64,000 nucleotides of DNA from Puia sp. (lineage in GTDB: Bacteria > Bacteroidota > Bacteroidia > Chitinophagales > Chitinophagaceae). Under the pieces are notes generated by a model. The model made no database searches and was not told the origin of the DNA. It saw only the letters and a program-made list of their open reading frames with translations. Positions within the stretch are counted from its first letter, which is position 1, and every line of letters starts with the position of its first letter. The stretch is from the NCBI GenBank assembly GCA_031292515.1, contig JARLGZ010000079.1:1-64000 (forward strand), written 5' to 3'. Shown here piece by piece: positions 20,276-28,213 of this stretch. The position numbers and the translations under genes were made by a program.

Positions 20276-21010
20276 ATGCAAAAAATGATTGCCGGCGCCG
20301 ATGAAGCCATCGCGGATATTCCTGATCATGCAGTGATCATGCTGGGAGGTTTCGGGTTGTGCGGAATCCCCGAAAACTGCATCGCCGCCCTCTCCCGCAA
20401 AGGAGTGAAGGGGCTTACCTGTATTTCAAACAATGCCGGTGTCGACGATTTTGGACTGGGCCTCCTGCTGAAGCAACGGCAGATCCGGAAGATGATCAGC
20501 TCTTATGTGGGTGAAAATGCAGAGTTTGAAAGGCAATTGCTGAGCGGAGAGCTGGAGGTGGAACTGACACCGCAGGGCACCCTTGCCACGCGGATACAGA
20601 TGGCGGCGATGGGTATCCCCGCTTTTTTTACGCCCGCCGGTTATGGTACGGAAGTCGCACTGGGTAAGGAAGTAAGGGTTTTCGAGGGCAAGCCCCATCT
20701 CATGGAATATGCCTTACACGCGGATTTTGCCATTGTCAAGGCATGGAAGGGCGATCTTGCGGGCAATCTCGTTTTTCGGAAGACGACCCGTAATTTCTCC
20801 GTTCCCATGGCCAAGGCGGGGACCGTCACGATTGCCGAAGTGGAAGAACTGGTGCAGCCCGGGGAACTCGATCCGGATCTTATCCATGTCGCGGGTATTT
20901 ATGTCCACCGGATCTTCCAGGGCTCACGCTATGAGCGGCGGATCGAGCGGAGGACCGTCAGGCCCGGAACAAACCCGGTCGTGGGCGATTCTGCCAAAAA
21001 AATCAGCTAA
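20276..21010 (+). CDS. scoA: 3-oxoacid CoA-transferase, subunit A
   Basis: The 244-residue alpha subunit of a succinyl-CoA:3-ketoacid (or related) CoA-transferase moves CoA between carboxylic acids in ketone-body or branched-chain catabolism. It shows the family N-terminus [25 protein letters not shown] at about residues 9-33 (spanning the glycine loop) and [11 protein letters not shown] at 52-62. The partner subunit scoB lies 776 bases downstream with a 247-codon gene between them. Family subunit A and B genes are usually adjacent, so the insertion is notable. The exact substrate is not readable. Confidence 0.93.
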   Translation: MQKMIAGADEAIADIPDHAVIMLGGFGLCGIPENCIAALSRKGVKGLTCISNNAGVDDFGLGLLLKQRQIRKMISSYVGENAEFERQLLSGELEVELTPQGTLATRIQMAAMGIPAFFTPAGYGTEVALGKEVRVFEGKPHLMEYALHADFAIVKAWKGDLAGNLVFRKTTRNFSVPMAKAGTVTIAEVEELVQPGELDPDLIHVAGIYVHRIFQGSRYERRIERRTVRPGTNPVVGDSAKKIS

Positions 21011-21033
21011 AAAAACCAACTGAAAAACCAATT

Positions 21034-21777
21034 ATGTTCACGAGCAAGAAATTCCTGTCTGATGAGATGGGAGTAGATCCTGAAATAGCCGCATTTTTTG
21101 TCGATCGAAAGGTTCCGTCCGGGAACCTCTATTGGAAGGGACGGCTTTTATACGTTTCGAAGGGAACGGGATTCCTGTTCATCCCCTTGTTTTTTGATTT
21201 GCAATATCGCTCGGGCGTACCCAAAGCCATTTTGCTGTCCGAGCCCTATGTCAGCCTCATGGAAGACATACTCGACAGTGCGGCCAGCTATGAGCGTGAG
21301 CAACAGGATTTCGGGTCGCACCTTGCAAAATGTATGGAACTGGTTGCCGGCAGGACCGCCAACCGGGATCTTTACCAGGATCTGTCGTTTTATTTCGGGG
21401 AGAACGGCCTGCGTCCGTATAAGATGTTGGGAACGCCGAGTATGGCCCTGAACCGGGGTGATACTCTGCTTTTTCTTCTTTGCTGCCTGCGGCCCGGGGA
21501 TGGCCGGATTGGTGATATTATCAGGGATTGGTATGCGCTGGTGCCTTCTTTCCTGCTGATGGATGATGTGATGGATCTCGAGGAAGATGCGGCAAACGGC
21601 GAAGAGAATTCCATCGGCGATTTCGGAGAAGGCAGGGAGGCTGTCCGGAATGCCATCGCCTATCTGCATGAGAACTTTGCCCGTCTTCGATCCGTCAACG
21701 GGAAGTTGGGCGCCTATTTTGAGGATTCCCTTCAGGAGAAGCTGGAAACGCCCTACCTGCAATTTTTAATAAAATAA
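21034..21777 (+). CDS. unknown protein with DDxxD-like acidic motif, between scoA and scoB
   Basis: I do not recognise this 247-residue protein. It has no signal peptide or clear membrane segment and looks all-helical in its C-terminal half. The notable segment is LLMDDVMDLEED (about 174-185), followed by NGEENSIGDFGEG. This resembles the Asp-rich Mg-binding helices of class I isoprenoid synthases, with a possible second acidic/Asn-Ser site after it, but only this one motif supports that. Gaps of 23 bases to scoA and 9 to scoB show one transcript. It may be an accessory factor of unknown role, or an unrelated gene that moved into the operon. Confidence 0.75.
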   Translation: MFTSKKFLSDEMGVDPEIAAFFVDRKVPSGNLYWKGRLLYVSKGTGFLFIPLFFDLQYRSGVPKAILLSEPYVSLMEDILDSAASYEREQQDFGSHLAKCMELVAGRTANRDLYQDLSFYFGENGLRPYKMLGTPSMALNRGDTLLFLLCCLRPGDGRIGDIIRDWYALVPSFLLMDDVMDLEEDAANGEENSIGDFGEGREAVRNAIAYLHENFARLRSVNGKLGAYFEDSLQEKLETPYLQFLIK

Positions 21778-21786
21778 GCGATCGTT

Positions 21787-22446
21787 ATGGCTCTCGACAA
21801 GTTTGGGATTGCAAAGCGCATTGCGCTGGAATTGCGTGACGGCATGTATGTGAACCTGGGCATCGGGATCCCCACCCTGGTGGCCAATTATATCCCTGCG
21901 GGGATCTCGATCATGCTTCAGTCGGAGAACGGTATCCTCGGGATGGGGCCCTACCCGGAGGAAAAGGAAGTGGATGCCGACCTGATCAATGCGGGAAAAG
22001 AGACCGTCACGGTGTTGCCGGGAGGGGCATTTTTTGACAGTGCCGAGAGCTTTGGCATGATCAGGGCGGGGAAGGTAGATCTCACGGTTTTGGGCGCCAT
22101 GGAGGTGTCTGAAACGGGAGATATCGCCAACTGGAAGATTCCCGGCAAAATGGTCAAGGGGATGGGAGGGGCCATGGACCTGGTGGCCAGCGCAAAGAGG
22201 ATCATTGTCGCCATGCAGCACACCAACCCAAAGGGGGAATCGAAACTGCTGCCTGTCTGCACCTTGCCGCTCACAGGGGTCTCCTGCGTCAAAAGGATCG
22301 TCACCGAGCTGGCGGTGCTCGATATCACCCCGGATGGGTTTAAGCTGCTGGAAAGGGCTCCTGATGTGTCTGTGGAAGAGATCCGGCGGAAGACCCTCGG
22401 CAAGCTGGTCGTTGAAGGGGATATACCCGTTATGCGATTCGACTAA
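21787..22446 (+). CDS. scoB: 3-oxoacid CoA-transferase, subunit B
   Basis: The 219-residue beta subunit carries the catalytic Glu47 in [10 protein letters not shown], which forms the glutamyl-CoA thioester. [11 protein letters not shown] at about 25-35 and the [14 protein letters not shown] segment are typical. Length is normal. Its TAA stop shares bases (CTAA) with the stop of the convergent membrane-protein gene. Confidence 0.95.
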   Translation: MALDKFGIAKRIALELRDGMYVNLGIGIPTLVANYIPAGISIMLQSENGILGMGPYPEEKEVDADLINAGKETVTVLPGGAFFDSAESFGMIRAGKVDLTVLGAMEVSETGDIANWKIPGKMVKGMGGAMDLVASAKRIIVAMQHTNPKGESKLLPVCTLPLTGVSCVKRIVTELAVLDITPDGFKLLERAPDVSVEEIRRKTLGKLVVEGDIPVMRFD

Positions 22447-23150
22447 TCCCGGGGTTGGTCGCTTTCCTTCGGGAAGGCCGGGTGGTCCTGGCGGTCTGTT
22501 TGCCCCGGCTGGTAGTTGAGGGCGGCGAGCGCATACAGAAAATATCTCACCAGGCCGGCGATGTCGATAAGGACTATTTCCCCCGCATTCGCAGGGGCCG
22601 GTAAGACCGGGTGGTGATGCCCCGTCCATTCCACCAGCAGGAGGGTGGAAAAGTAGAAAGCGGTACCGGCAGCGATCCAGAAAAGAGGCAAACGGAAAAT
22701 ATACAGACTGTCGCCCAGCAGCAGGAGTACGAGTGCAGGCAGTACCAGGAGAAGGGTAATGGCGTGCCTGGCCGTATCGAGTTCGATGCTGCTGCGATCG
22801 AAGCCTTCCAGGGTAAAATAGGTGAGAAATACGGATACAAGGGCTACGAGGAAGCTATTCAGGGCGTTTTTCAACGGGATGCCCCCGGGACCGGATCCCA
22901 TGATCCTGACCAGTGCAACGGCTTCGAGCAGGAAAAAGATATTTTTTATAGCGAAATGGTTTTCGGGGGTCAGTCCCGGAAGGAGCAGACCGAGGCTTTC
23001 GCTGAAATTGAGCAGGCACAGGATCATCAGGAAATTCAGGATGGTATGCCGGTAGATTTTCCGTAAGAAAATAATGCCCGCGGGTACCAGCGGAAGTAAA
23101 ACGATCCCTTTCGAAAAAGCGTCGATAAAAGCATTGCCGGTCTTGAACAT
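22443..23150 (-). CDS. 7TM-like membrane protein, downstream of the two-component genes
   Basis: This 235-residue protein has six to seven hydrophobic segments and a short charged C-terminal tail. It is not recognised as a transporter. Its pattern aligns by eye with the protein at 24783-25478: [17 protein letters not shown] here against GFWVILGFLIYMSGTLFL there, and a last helix [12 protein letters not shown] against KNILFSVAFLV. It lies 71 bases after the response regulator on the same strand, so it is the last gene of a 7TM-kinase-regulator-7TM set. I infer a sensory or signal-input role. The 3' end overlaps the scoB stop by four bases. Confidence 0.75.
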   Translation of the reverse strand: MFKTGNAFIDAFSKGIVLLPLVPAGIIFLRKIYRHTILNFLMILCLLNFSESLGLLLPGLTPENHFAIKNIFFLLEAVALVRIMGSGPGGIPLKNALNSFLVALVSVFLTYFTLEGFDRSSIELDTARHAITLLLVLPALVLLLLGDSLYIFRLPLFWIAAGTAFYFSTLLLVEWTGHHHPVLPAPANAGEIVLIDIAGLVRYFLYALAALNYQPGQTDRQDHPAFPKESDQPRD

Positions 23151-23221
23151 AAGCGAGTTTGTTGCTGGGGAACCGGTCTTTCATAAAGAGATGGGGATTT
23201 TGAGGGGCTGAGATTCCGGGA

Positions 23222-23872
23222 TCAGTCGATCAGGTTATTCTTTACGGCGAAAAACACCAGTCCCGCGGTATTCTTTGCTCCGAACCGTTCCATGAGGCGA
23301 TCCTTGATGGCTTCCACCGTGCGTGGGCTCACATCGATCTTCTGGGCAATCTCCTGGGCGGTAAATTCCATACAGATATATTTCACTACCTCACGTTCCC
23401 TTTCGTTCAGGGAGACCTCAGTATTCAGATTCGGGATTACTTTGGTCCTCGAGTGGGATTTCTTTAGCAGTATGCGATTCACGAAATTGTTCAGGTAATA
23501 ACCCTTGGTCGCCACTTCCATGATTGCCCGTTTGATCTCGGCAGGATCCGCGCTTTTTAAAAGATAACCGTTGGCTCCTATTTCCATCATATGGCTTACA
23601 AAGCGTTCGTCCTCGTACATCGTGAGGGCGATGATATGAATATGGGGAAATTGCTTGGCAACGATCTTCGTGGTTTCTATTCCGTCTTTCAGCGGCATCC
23701 GCAGGTCCATCAGGATGACATCCGGCTCGGAGGCTGCGAGCCCTTCGAGGAGTTCCTGTCCGTTTTCCGCCTCCTGCACAAACCTGATATTGTTGTAGGG
23801 GCGCAGAGAAAGGATCACGCCCCTGCGGAATATTTTGTGGTCATCGGCTATAGCAACTTTAATTACTCCCAT
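23222..23872 (-). CDS. NarL/FixJ-type response regulator (with kinase)
   Basis: The 216-residue transcription factor has a receiver domain (residues 4-120) with the acidic pair Asp10-Asp11, phospho-acceptor Asp56 in LMDLRMP, Thr and Lys104 region (LLKSADP), and a C-terminal LuxR-type helix-turn-helix (about 150-210, LNEREREVVKYI..SPRTVEAIKDRL). It follows the histidine kinase gene by 34 bases and is almost certainly its partner. Two orphan relatives lie at 26859 and 28523; all three share VIKVxIADDH at the N-terminus and end in a short LID or IIQ tail. Confidence 0.95.
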   Translation of the reverse strand: MGVIKVAIADDHKIFRRGVILSLRPYNNIRFVQEAENGQELLEGLAASEPDVILMDLRMPLKDGIETTKIVAKQFPHIHIIALTMYEDERFVSHMMEIGANGYLLKSADPAEIKRAIMEVATKGYYLNNFVNRILLKKSHSRTKVIPNLNTEVSLNEREREVVKYICMEFTAQEIAQKIDVSPRTVEAIKDRLMERFGAKNTAGLVFFAVKNNLID

Positions 23873-23906
23873 AGGTTATTGTGCAATTAAAGATACACAC
23901 TAATTT

Positions 23907-24755
23907 CTATTTATTGCCGGCAGGGAAGATTTCCTCTTCGTTCCGGACCAGTTCGATCGTCACTTTGTAATAGGTCTGGGACATATCCTTTTCAAAGAAT
24001 ATCTTGCCATGCAGGACCTTCAGCCTGCTTTGAATATTCTTCAGACCCAGGCCCACATTGCTTTTGTTGAGCTTTTCGAAATCCGTTTGTGTGATGCCGC
24101 GTCCGTCATGATGCAGACGTATAAAAAATTTGTTTGCGCTCGTATTCTGTGTCAGGTGGATAAAACTGGCGTTGCTGTGTTTGAGAATATTGTTCACCAA
24201 TTCCTGGATCACGCGGAAGATGATCAGTTCATTTTCCGGCTGCAGTCTTTCGCGGTAATCATGGAAACGGGAACTGGCGTTCATGCTGCCCGAGCCGCTG
24301 ATCTTTTGAAAAAGATCATTGACGGCGGATTCAAGACCGAAGTTTTTCAGGGTAGGGGGCATGAGGCTATGAGAGATATTACGGATGAGCTGGATTGTAT
24401 CGTCGATAATCTGCTTGGCGTTATAGATGCTTTGCAATTGAGAAGTCTTGTCCAGGTTCACCAGGTTCTCATTGAGATACAGACGCGCCGTGGCCAGCAG
24501 GGGGCCCGCATCATCGTGCAAATCCGCGGCGATCCTTTGCCGTTCCTCTTCCTGCAGGCGGATGGAGGCATTCAGCAGCATTTTCTGCTGATCCTGTTCC
24601 ATTCTTTGCAAACGCAGCTGATAACGGATCACCTTGCGTTGGTGAAAGATGGTAAAGACAATCAGTCCGATAGTCAGGGCCAGCATTCCGATTGTGCCAA
24701 AGAACAACTCCAGCGGGACGGTGCTACCGGGGGTTGGGGTTTGTAATAGTATCAT
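23907..24755 (-). CDS. HisKA_3-type sensor histidine kinase
   Basis: The 282-residue kinase has a short N-terminus, one membrane segment (about 14-37), a coiled coil (38-70), then the dimerisation/phospho-acceptor helix with EEERQRIAADLHDDAG, placing the phosphorylated His at residue 80. The HATPase domain follows, with ELVNNILKHSNAS (N box) and DGRGIT and GLGLKNIQSR (G boxes). It has no periplasmic sensor domain, so input probably comes from a partner, and a 7TM-like protein gene sits 27 bases upstream. The same architecture is common in Bacteroidota NarL-type systems. Confidence 0.94.
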   Translation of the reverse strand: MILLQTPTPGSTVPLELFFGTIGMLALTIGLIVFTIFHQRKVIRYQLRLQRMEQDQQKMLLNASIRLQEEERQRIAADLHDDAGPLLATARLYLNENLVNLDKTSQLQSIYNAKQIIDDTIQLIRNISHSLMPPTLKNFGLESAVNDLFQKISGSGSMNASSRFHDYRERLQPENELIIFRVIQELVNNILKHSNASFIHLTQNTSANKFFIRLHHDGRGITQTDFEKLNKSNVGLGLKNIQSRLKVLHGKIFFEKDMSQTYYKVTIELVRNEEEIFPAGNK

Positions 24756-24782
24756 GCAATAATCTTCTCCATGCGATGGGGT

Positions 24783-25478
24783 TTAAGGTTTCCAATTTTC
24801 ATATGGATTTTCCAGCATATCGGGATAGGGTTTTTCAATAGAACGGTGTTTTGACGAATAGTGACTTACCAGAAACGCTACAGAGAACAATATGTTTTTG
24901 ATGATATTACAGAAATTATTGATTTGCCAGTATTTGGACCTTTCTTCGAGGGCCAGCCTGTCACTTATGATGAACAGGAACAGGGTTCCCGACATATAGA
25001 TCAGGAATCCCAGGATGACCCAGAAGCCAGGGGTGGAATAGACCAGGAAATCGGGGGGCTTATTGATCTGTTCGAAAAGATAGATGATGCAAAAAATGAT
25101 AATCAGGATGGATTCGCCGGAGGCCTGGATGGCGTCAAAATGATCTTTTTCCGTTTGAAAAAAGCTCATTATCAGATAAATAGAAAAGAGGATGGCGCAG
25201 CCGGCGATCGTCTTCTTTATGATCCTGTTAGCGATACCTAAGTATAGGAAGGTCGTAAAGGAGACGAATTCGATGATGGTAAAGATGGACAGAAGCATGA
25301 AGGAGGAGCGGGCGCCCCAAGCGGTCTTTGTGGAGACAAAATCCACGAAAAACTCTGCCACCACATAAAAGAAAACTATCTTTAATTCCACTCCGCTTTT
25401 CTTCAGACAGAAGAGAAGGAAAAGAATTAAAGATAGTATTTCTGAGATGAAGTATATCAGTTCAACTGTTCCACTCAT
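24783..25478 (-). CDS. 7TM-like membrane protein, upstream of the kinase gene
   Basis: The 231-residue protein has about seven hydrophobic helices, beginning after MSGTVELIYFISEIL and ending with a short cytosolic tail rich in His, Tyr and Pro. The start was taken at MSGTVEL; an ORF start 18 bases earlier is possible. It is upstream of the histidine kinase by 27 bases, in one operon, and is a likely sensor or input protein. It has a paralogue-like partner at 22443-23150. A minus-strand TATATTTG at 25494-25501 could be its -7 box. Confidence 0.78.
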   Translation of the reverse strand: MSGTVELIYFISEILSLILFLLFCLKKSGVELKIVFFYVVAEFFVDFVSTKTAWGARSSFMLLSIFTIIEFVSFTTFLYLGIANRIIKKTIAGCAILFSIYLIMSFFQTEKDHFDAIQASGESILIIIFCIIYLFEQINKPPDFLVYSTPGFWVILGFLIYMSGTLFLFIISDRLALEERSKYWQINNFCNIIKNILFSVAFLVSHYSSKHRSIEKPYPDMLENPYENWKP

Positions 25479-25543
25479 TTTTGTTAATAAAACCAAATAT
25501 AAAAAAAGAGTGGAACTAATTATAACTTATTCACCTAAATAAT

Positions 25544-25927
25544 TTAGGTCCAGCTCCATACACCGCCATTGGGAGCGCCGCCGCCTGCTAAACGGTCAGC
25601 AACGATACCGTCCTGGTGGGCGATCTTGATGAGTTTGCCTTCGCCTTTTACTACGGTGTATTCGAGGATATTATTTCCCTTGGCATCGATACCTACGTAT
25701 ACCATGGTTTTTTGTCCTTCTTCGTTAATAGCGTTGTAAAAACGCATGCCGGCGCAACCGGGCTGGGCGAGGATTAATTCGATAATGTTTCTGCCCATAT
25801 TGTAAAACTGGTTTTCTTCCGGGTAGGTATCCTGGAAATCCTTAACCATTTTAGCCCCGAGCTCGTGGCTGATCTCTTCGCCGACAGCAGCGTAGTTGGT
25901 TTTGGTAAGTAGCTCTTTTTGCATCAT
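25544..25927 (-). CDS. small conserved-looking protein of unknown function
   Basis: This 127-residue protein has no signal or membrane segment. A helical first half (AAVGEEISHELGAKMVKDFQ) is followed by beta-rich sequence (GMRFYNAINEEGQKTMVYVG, then NNILEYTVVKGEGKLIKI) and ends in Gly/Ala-rich GGGAPNGGVWSWT. I do not recognise the family with confidence. It lies upstream of the 7TM-kinase-regulator genes on the same strand, 65 bases apart, so it might be part of that unit. The start is one of two adjacent ATG codons. Confidence 0.65.
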   Translation of the reverse strand: MMQKELLTKTNYAAVGEEISHELGAKMVKDFQDTYPEENQFYNMGRNIIELILAQPGCAGMRFYNAINEEGQKTMVYVGIDAKGNNILEYTVVKGEGKLIKIAHQDGIVADRLAGGGAPNGGVWSWT

Positions 25928-26540
25928 AGTAAAATGTTTTTAGAGGTGTGAAAAATGCTAGTTTAGATTCGAAATAACCCCTAAAAAAAAATATGGCCAA
26001 CGGGCAGAACTTATGGTAAAATGCTTTAAATTGCCTGTAATTCAAGGTGGTATTGGGTTACAGCCGATTTTTATAGGGCATCTACTATAGTAAATTAGCG
26101 TAAAAGTGCTTGTGATTTACCGTATTTTTACTATCGGAAAAGTACGAAATTTCAATTAGGAAATATCCGAAAAAAGGAGATATCCACAGGTTTATTGACA
26201 TTGTGGATAACAAATAGAGGGGGAAAATTGGTGGTAAACCATAGGTTTCTCACCCGGGAGGATGGTTGGGGGCCGGCCATAAAGACGCGATGCGGACCTG
26301 GCGGGGGATCCGGTGCGAAACCCGGCCTGAATCCGGTTGAAAACGGGGTCATTGGATTTAAAAACGGGACTGATCCGATGGGTGGCCTCTCAGCGGGCCG
26401 AAGGGTATGGCAGGTATGGATACCGGGCTACCCGGCGTAATTTAATCACGGTTTTTGCGTTCTATTCACCCTGCCTGTTATGGCGGGAGGCGGAAAAACC
26501 AGTTTTTGGCAAGTCTTGCAGGAGAAAATTCGAAAAGATA
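25928..26540. other. non-coding region upstream of the small unknown gene
   Basis: No ORF here has coding character. At 26180-26188 (ATATCCACA) and 26202-26210 (TGTGGATAA) two DnaA-box-like 9-mers face each other, 13 bases apart; the second is a perfect TTATCCACA on the minus strand. The rest is AT-rich with G-rich stretches after 26210. Confidence 0.5.
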
Positions 26541-26549
26541 AAGGATAGG

Positions 26550-26660
26550 AAGTTGATTGATATTGGATTTTACTGTTCGGTTTTCAATGGATATTGAAAT
26601 CTTTTTGGACGGTAATGGACATTGGATGGTTTGAGACGATGATCTTATCAATCAACTTCC
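26550..26660 (-). ncRNA. candidate small RNA, copy 1 of a duplicated element
   Basis: The element is part of a 124-base block repeated at 28091. Its minus-strand ends, AAGTTGATTGATA and TATCAATCAACTT, pair over 13 bp, closing a long stem-loop. A minus-strand promoter (TATTTTTG at 26672-26665, TTG at 26695-26693) puts the start at about 26660, right at the outer stem. The inner part is conserved with copy 2 (ACCATCCAATGTCC, ACCGTCC, TTTCAATAT). It lacks the U tract that ends copy 2, so its 3' end is uncertain. It lies opposite to, and 199 bases upstream of, an orphan response-regulator gene. Confidence 0.55.
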
Positions 26661-26673
26661 GAAACAAAAATAG
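26550..26673. repeat. 124-base duplicated element, copy 1
   Basis: The block AAGTTGATTGA ... TCAATCAACTT plus ACAAAAATAG at its end recurs at 28091-28213 with a few substitutions and small indels. Within each copy the 9-mer ACATTGGAT (or ATATTGGAT) occurs twice about 70 bases apart. Confidence 0.85.
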
Positions 26674-26695
26674 GGGGAAACGGTGATTCGTACAA
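26665..26695 (-). promoter_or_regulatory. promoter of small-RNA copy 1
   Basis: On the minus strand TTG (26695-26693), a 20-base spacer, and TATTTTTG (26672-26665), a full match to the Bacteroidota consensus. Copy 2 has the same boxes with the same spacing. Confidence 0.6.
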
Positions 26696-26858
26696 TAGCA
26701 GAACTGCCCTGTTTGTTCTGTACAGGATTTACCCTCCGGTTCGTATAATTCCAGATATATTATTGGTATATTTCCGTACTTAAGTTTGTTTACCGGCTGT
26801 AAAGCCAGCTATCATTGTCTGAGGATTTATGATTTGGTAATGATTTCTAACTGTAAAA

Positions 26859-27557
26859 ATGAAATTCTATCCCATTAATTCTACAAACCTGCCGGGTATG
26901 ACTGCTGAATTGGTAATTAAAGTATCCATCGCGGATGATCATAAGATTTTCCGCGACGGGATCAAAATGGCTTTAAAGAATAAGGACTACCTGAAGATCC
27001 TTTGGGAGGCGGAGGATGGCAAAGACCTGATGCACAAGATGCAGATAAAGAAACCTGATGTGCTCCTGATGGATATCAGGATGCCGGAGGTGGATGGGAT
27101 CAATGCCATTGGTATGCTCAGGAAGGAGTACGAGGAGGTTAAAATCATCGTGCTTACCATGTATGACGACCAGGAGATGATCTCGAAGATGATGGAAATG
27201 GGCGCCAACGCCTACCTGACCAAGACCACCGATCCCGATGAAATATACCAGGCCATCCTGACCTGCATGAACGACGACTTCTATTTTAATGACCTGGTAA
27301 ACAAGGCGGTCCTCTCCAAATTGCAGACGAAAAGACAGGTCAGGCAATTTTACCCGAGTCCCATAAAATTCTCCGAGAAGGAGGTCAAAATCCTAAAGCT
27401 CCTGGCAGAAGACAAAACGACTGAGGAGATCTCCAAAGAAGTATTTCTCAGTCCCCGTACCATCGAAACGATCCGGCAGAACATGAAGACCAAGGTGGGC
27501 GCCAAGACCATCGCCGGGCTGATCATGTACGGAATGCGGAACAAGCTGATCGATTGA
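26859..27557 (+). CDS. NarL/FixJ-type orphan response regulator 1
   Basis: This 232-residue protein has a receiver domain with Asp26-Asp27, phospho-Asp72 in LMDIRMP, and a C-terminal LuxR-type helix-turn-helix (KTTEEISKEVFLSPRTIETIRQNM). The start may be 26859 (A-rich upstream) or the ATG at 26898, which fits its relatives better; either keeps the domains. No kinase gene is adjacent, so it may answer the kinase at 23907. A candidate small RNA lies opposite and upstream, and a terminator-like hairpin follows. Confidence 0.92.
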   Translation: MKFYPINSTNLPGMTAELVIKVSIADDHKIFRDGIKMALKNKDYLKILWEAEDGKDLMHKMQIKKPDVLLMDIRMPEVDGINAIGMLRKEYEEVKIIVLTMYDDQEMISKMMEMGANAYLTKTTDPDEIYQAILTCMNDDFYFNDLVNKAVLSKLQTKRQVRQFYPSPIKFSEKEVKILKLLAEDKTTEEISKEVFLSPRTIETIRQNMKTKVGAKTIAGLIMYGMRNKLID

Positions 27558-27623
27558 ATTCCCTTTGTTTACCGTCTCCGGAAATGACTGTTCCCGCCGA
27601 CCGGCGAGGGCAGGGGTAAAAAA

Positions 27624-27676
27624 TTGCCTGTTTTCGTTGCTTTTTGTCAGGTATCCGCAAAGCAGAAAACAGGCAA
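27624..27676 (-). terminator. hairpin with minus-strand U tract
   Basis: Arms TTGCCTGTTTTC and GAAAACAGGCAA form a perfect 12-bp stem, with an inner TGCTTT/AAAGCA stem after a 2-base bulge and a 15-base loop. On the minus strand it is followed by TTTTTTAC, so it terminates leftward transcripts, perhaps read-through from copy 2. On the plus strand no T tract follows. Confidence 0.65.
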
Positions 27677-27901
27677 AATATCTTGCAGTCGATAGAATGG
27701 TAAAAAATGGATAAGGTTTAACAAGAGGAGTTGGATTAAATCTTTTGAGCGCGGTCAATTCTGTGTTCCCGTTTGCATAGGATGCCGGTGCGGCAGGCAT
27801 TGGACGTTTGCCGGCCGGGTTTTTCATGGATGAATGCGTTAAATGACTTTTTCAGCTTCAGCAGGGGTTGGACGGGGCTTCCGGGTCGGGAAGAGGCAGC
27901 A

Positions 27902-27945
27902 GTTCAAAGGATATGGGTTCAAAGGATATGGGTTCAAAGGATCGG
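27902..27945 (+). repeat. 15-bp tandem repeat, about three copies
   Basis: The unit GTTCAAAGGATATGG occurs at 27902 and 27917 exactly, and in a shortened, altered form at 27932. Confidence 0.85.
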
Positions 27946-28084
27946 AATTCAACAGGAATTGGATGAAACGGGGCTTTCGAACCGGGCTTTCAAGGGTCGG
28001 TGCCGGCGATTAAGGCGATTAATAGGATAGGATTTGGATTTGTGCGGATCTTATAGGATACTGATGCGAATCAGTGAAAATCTT

Positions 28085-28200
28085 AAAAAAAAGTTGATTG
28101 ACATTGGATTTTGCTGGTTTCATAGAATATTGAAAATCTTTCCGGACGGTTTCTAGGACATTGGATGGTCTGAGGTTGCTAATCCGGTCAATCAACTTAT
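28085..28200 (-). ncRNA. candidate small RNA, copy 2 of a duplicated element
   Basis: This minus-strand gene of about 116 bases has every part of a bacterial small RNA in order: promoter TTG-N20-TATTTTTG, predicted start near 28200, a 5' stem arm AAGTTGATTGAC (28198-28187), a conserved inner part, the 3' arm GTCAATCAACTT (28102-28091), and a run of eight U ending at 28085. The two arms pair perfectly over 12 bp, and inside them GGATT may pair with AATCC. It has no ORF. It lies opposite to, and about 320 bases upstream of, the second orphan regulator gene. Confidence 0.68.
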
Positions 28201-28213
28201 GAGACAAAAATAG
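28091..28213. repeat. 124-base duplicated element, copy 2
   Basis: Second copy of the element at 26550. Shared blocks include AAGTTGATTGA, ATTGGATTTT, ATATTGAAA, GGACGGT, GGACATTGGATGGT, TCAATCAACTT and ACAAAAATAG. Differences are mainly single bases, several of them on paired positions. Confidence 0.85.

Larger units (their letters stand above)
27558..28084. other. non-coding region after regulator 1
   Basis: No ORF has coding character. It contains the hairpin at 27624-27676 and a short tandem repeat at 27902-27945. A small ORF of 85 codons (27773-28030) only reads the tandem repeat as RIWVQ units and is not supported. Confidence 0.6.

Noticed and set aside
25928-26550. Chromosomal origin of replication
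   Set aside because: Only two DnaA-like boxes and no dnaA, parAB or AT-rich unwinding element are seen; kept only as a low-interest site.
26195-26597. Small plus-strand ORFs upstream of small-RNA copy 1
   Set aside because: They lack a start context and family, and they read across the G-rich non-coding stretch.
26550-28213. The repeated element as a MITE or insertion-sequence end pair
   Set aside because: The inverted ends lie within each copy and coincide with a promoter and, in copy 2, a U tract. No flanking target duplication or transposase was seen. Not fully excluded.
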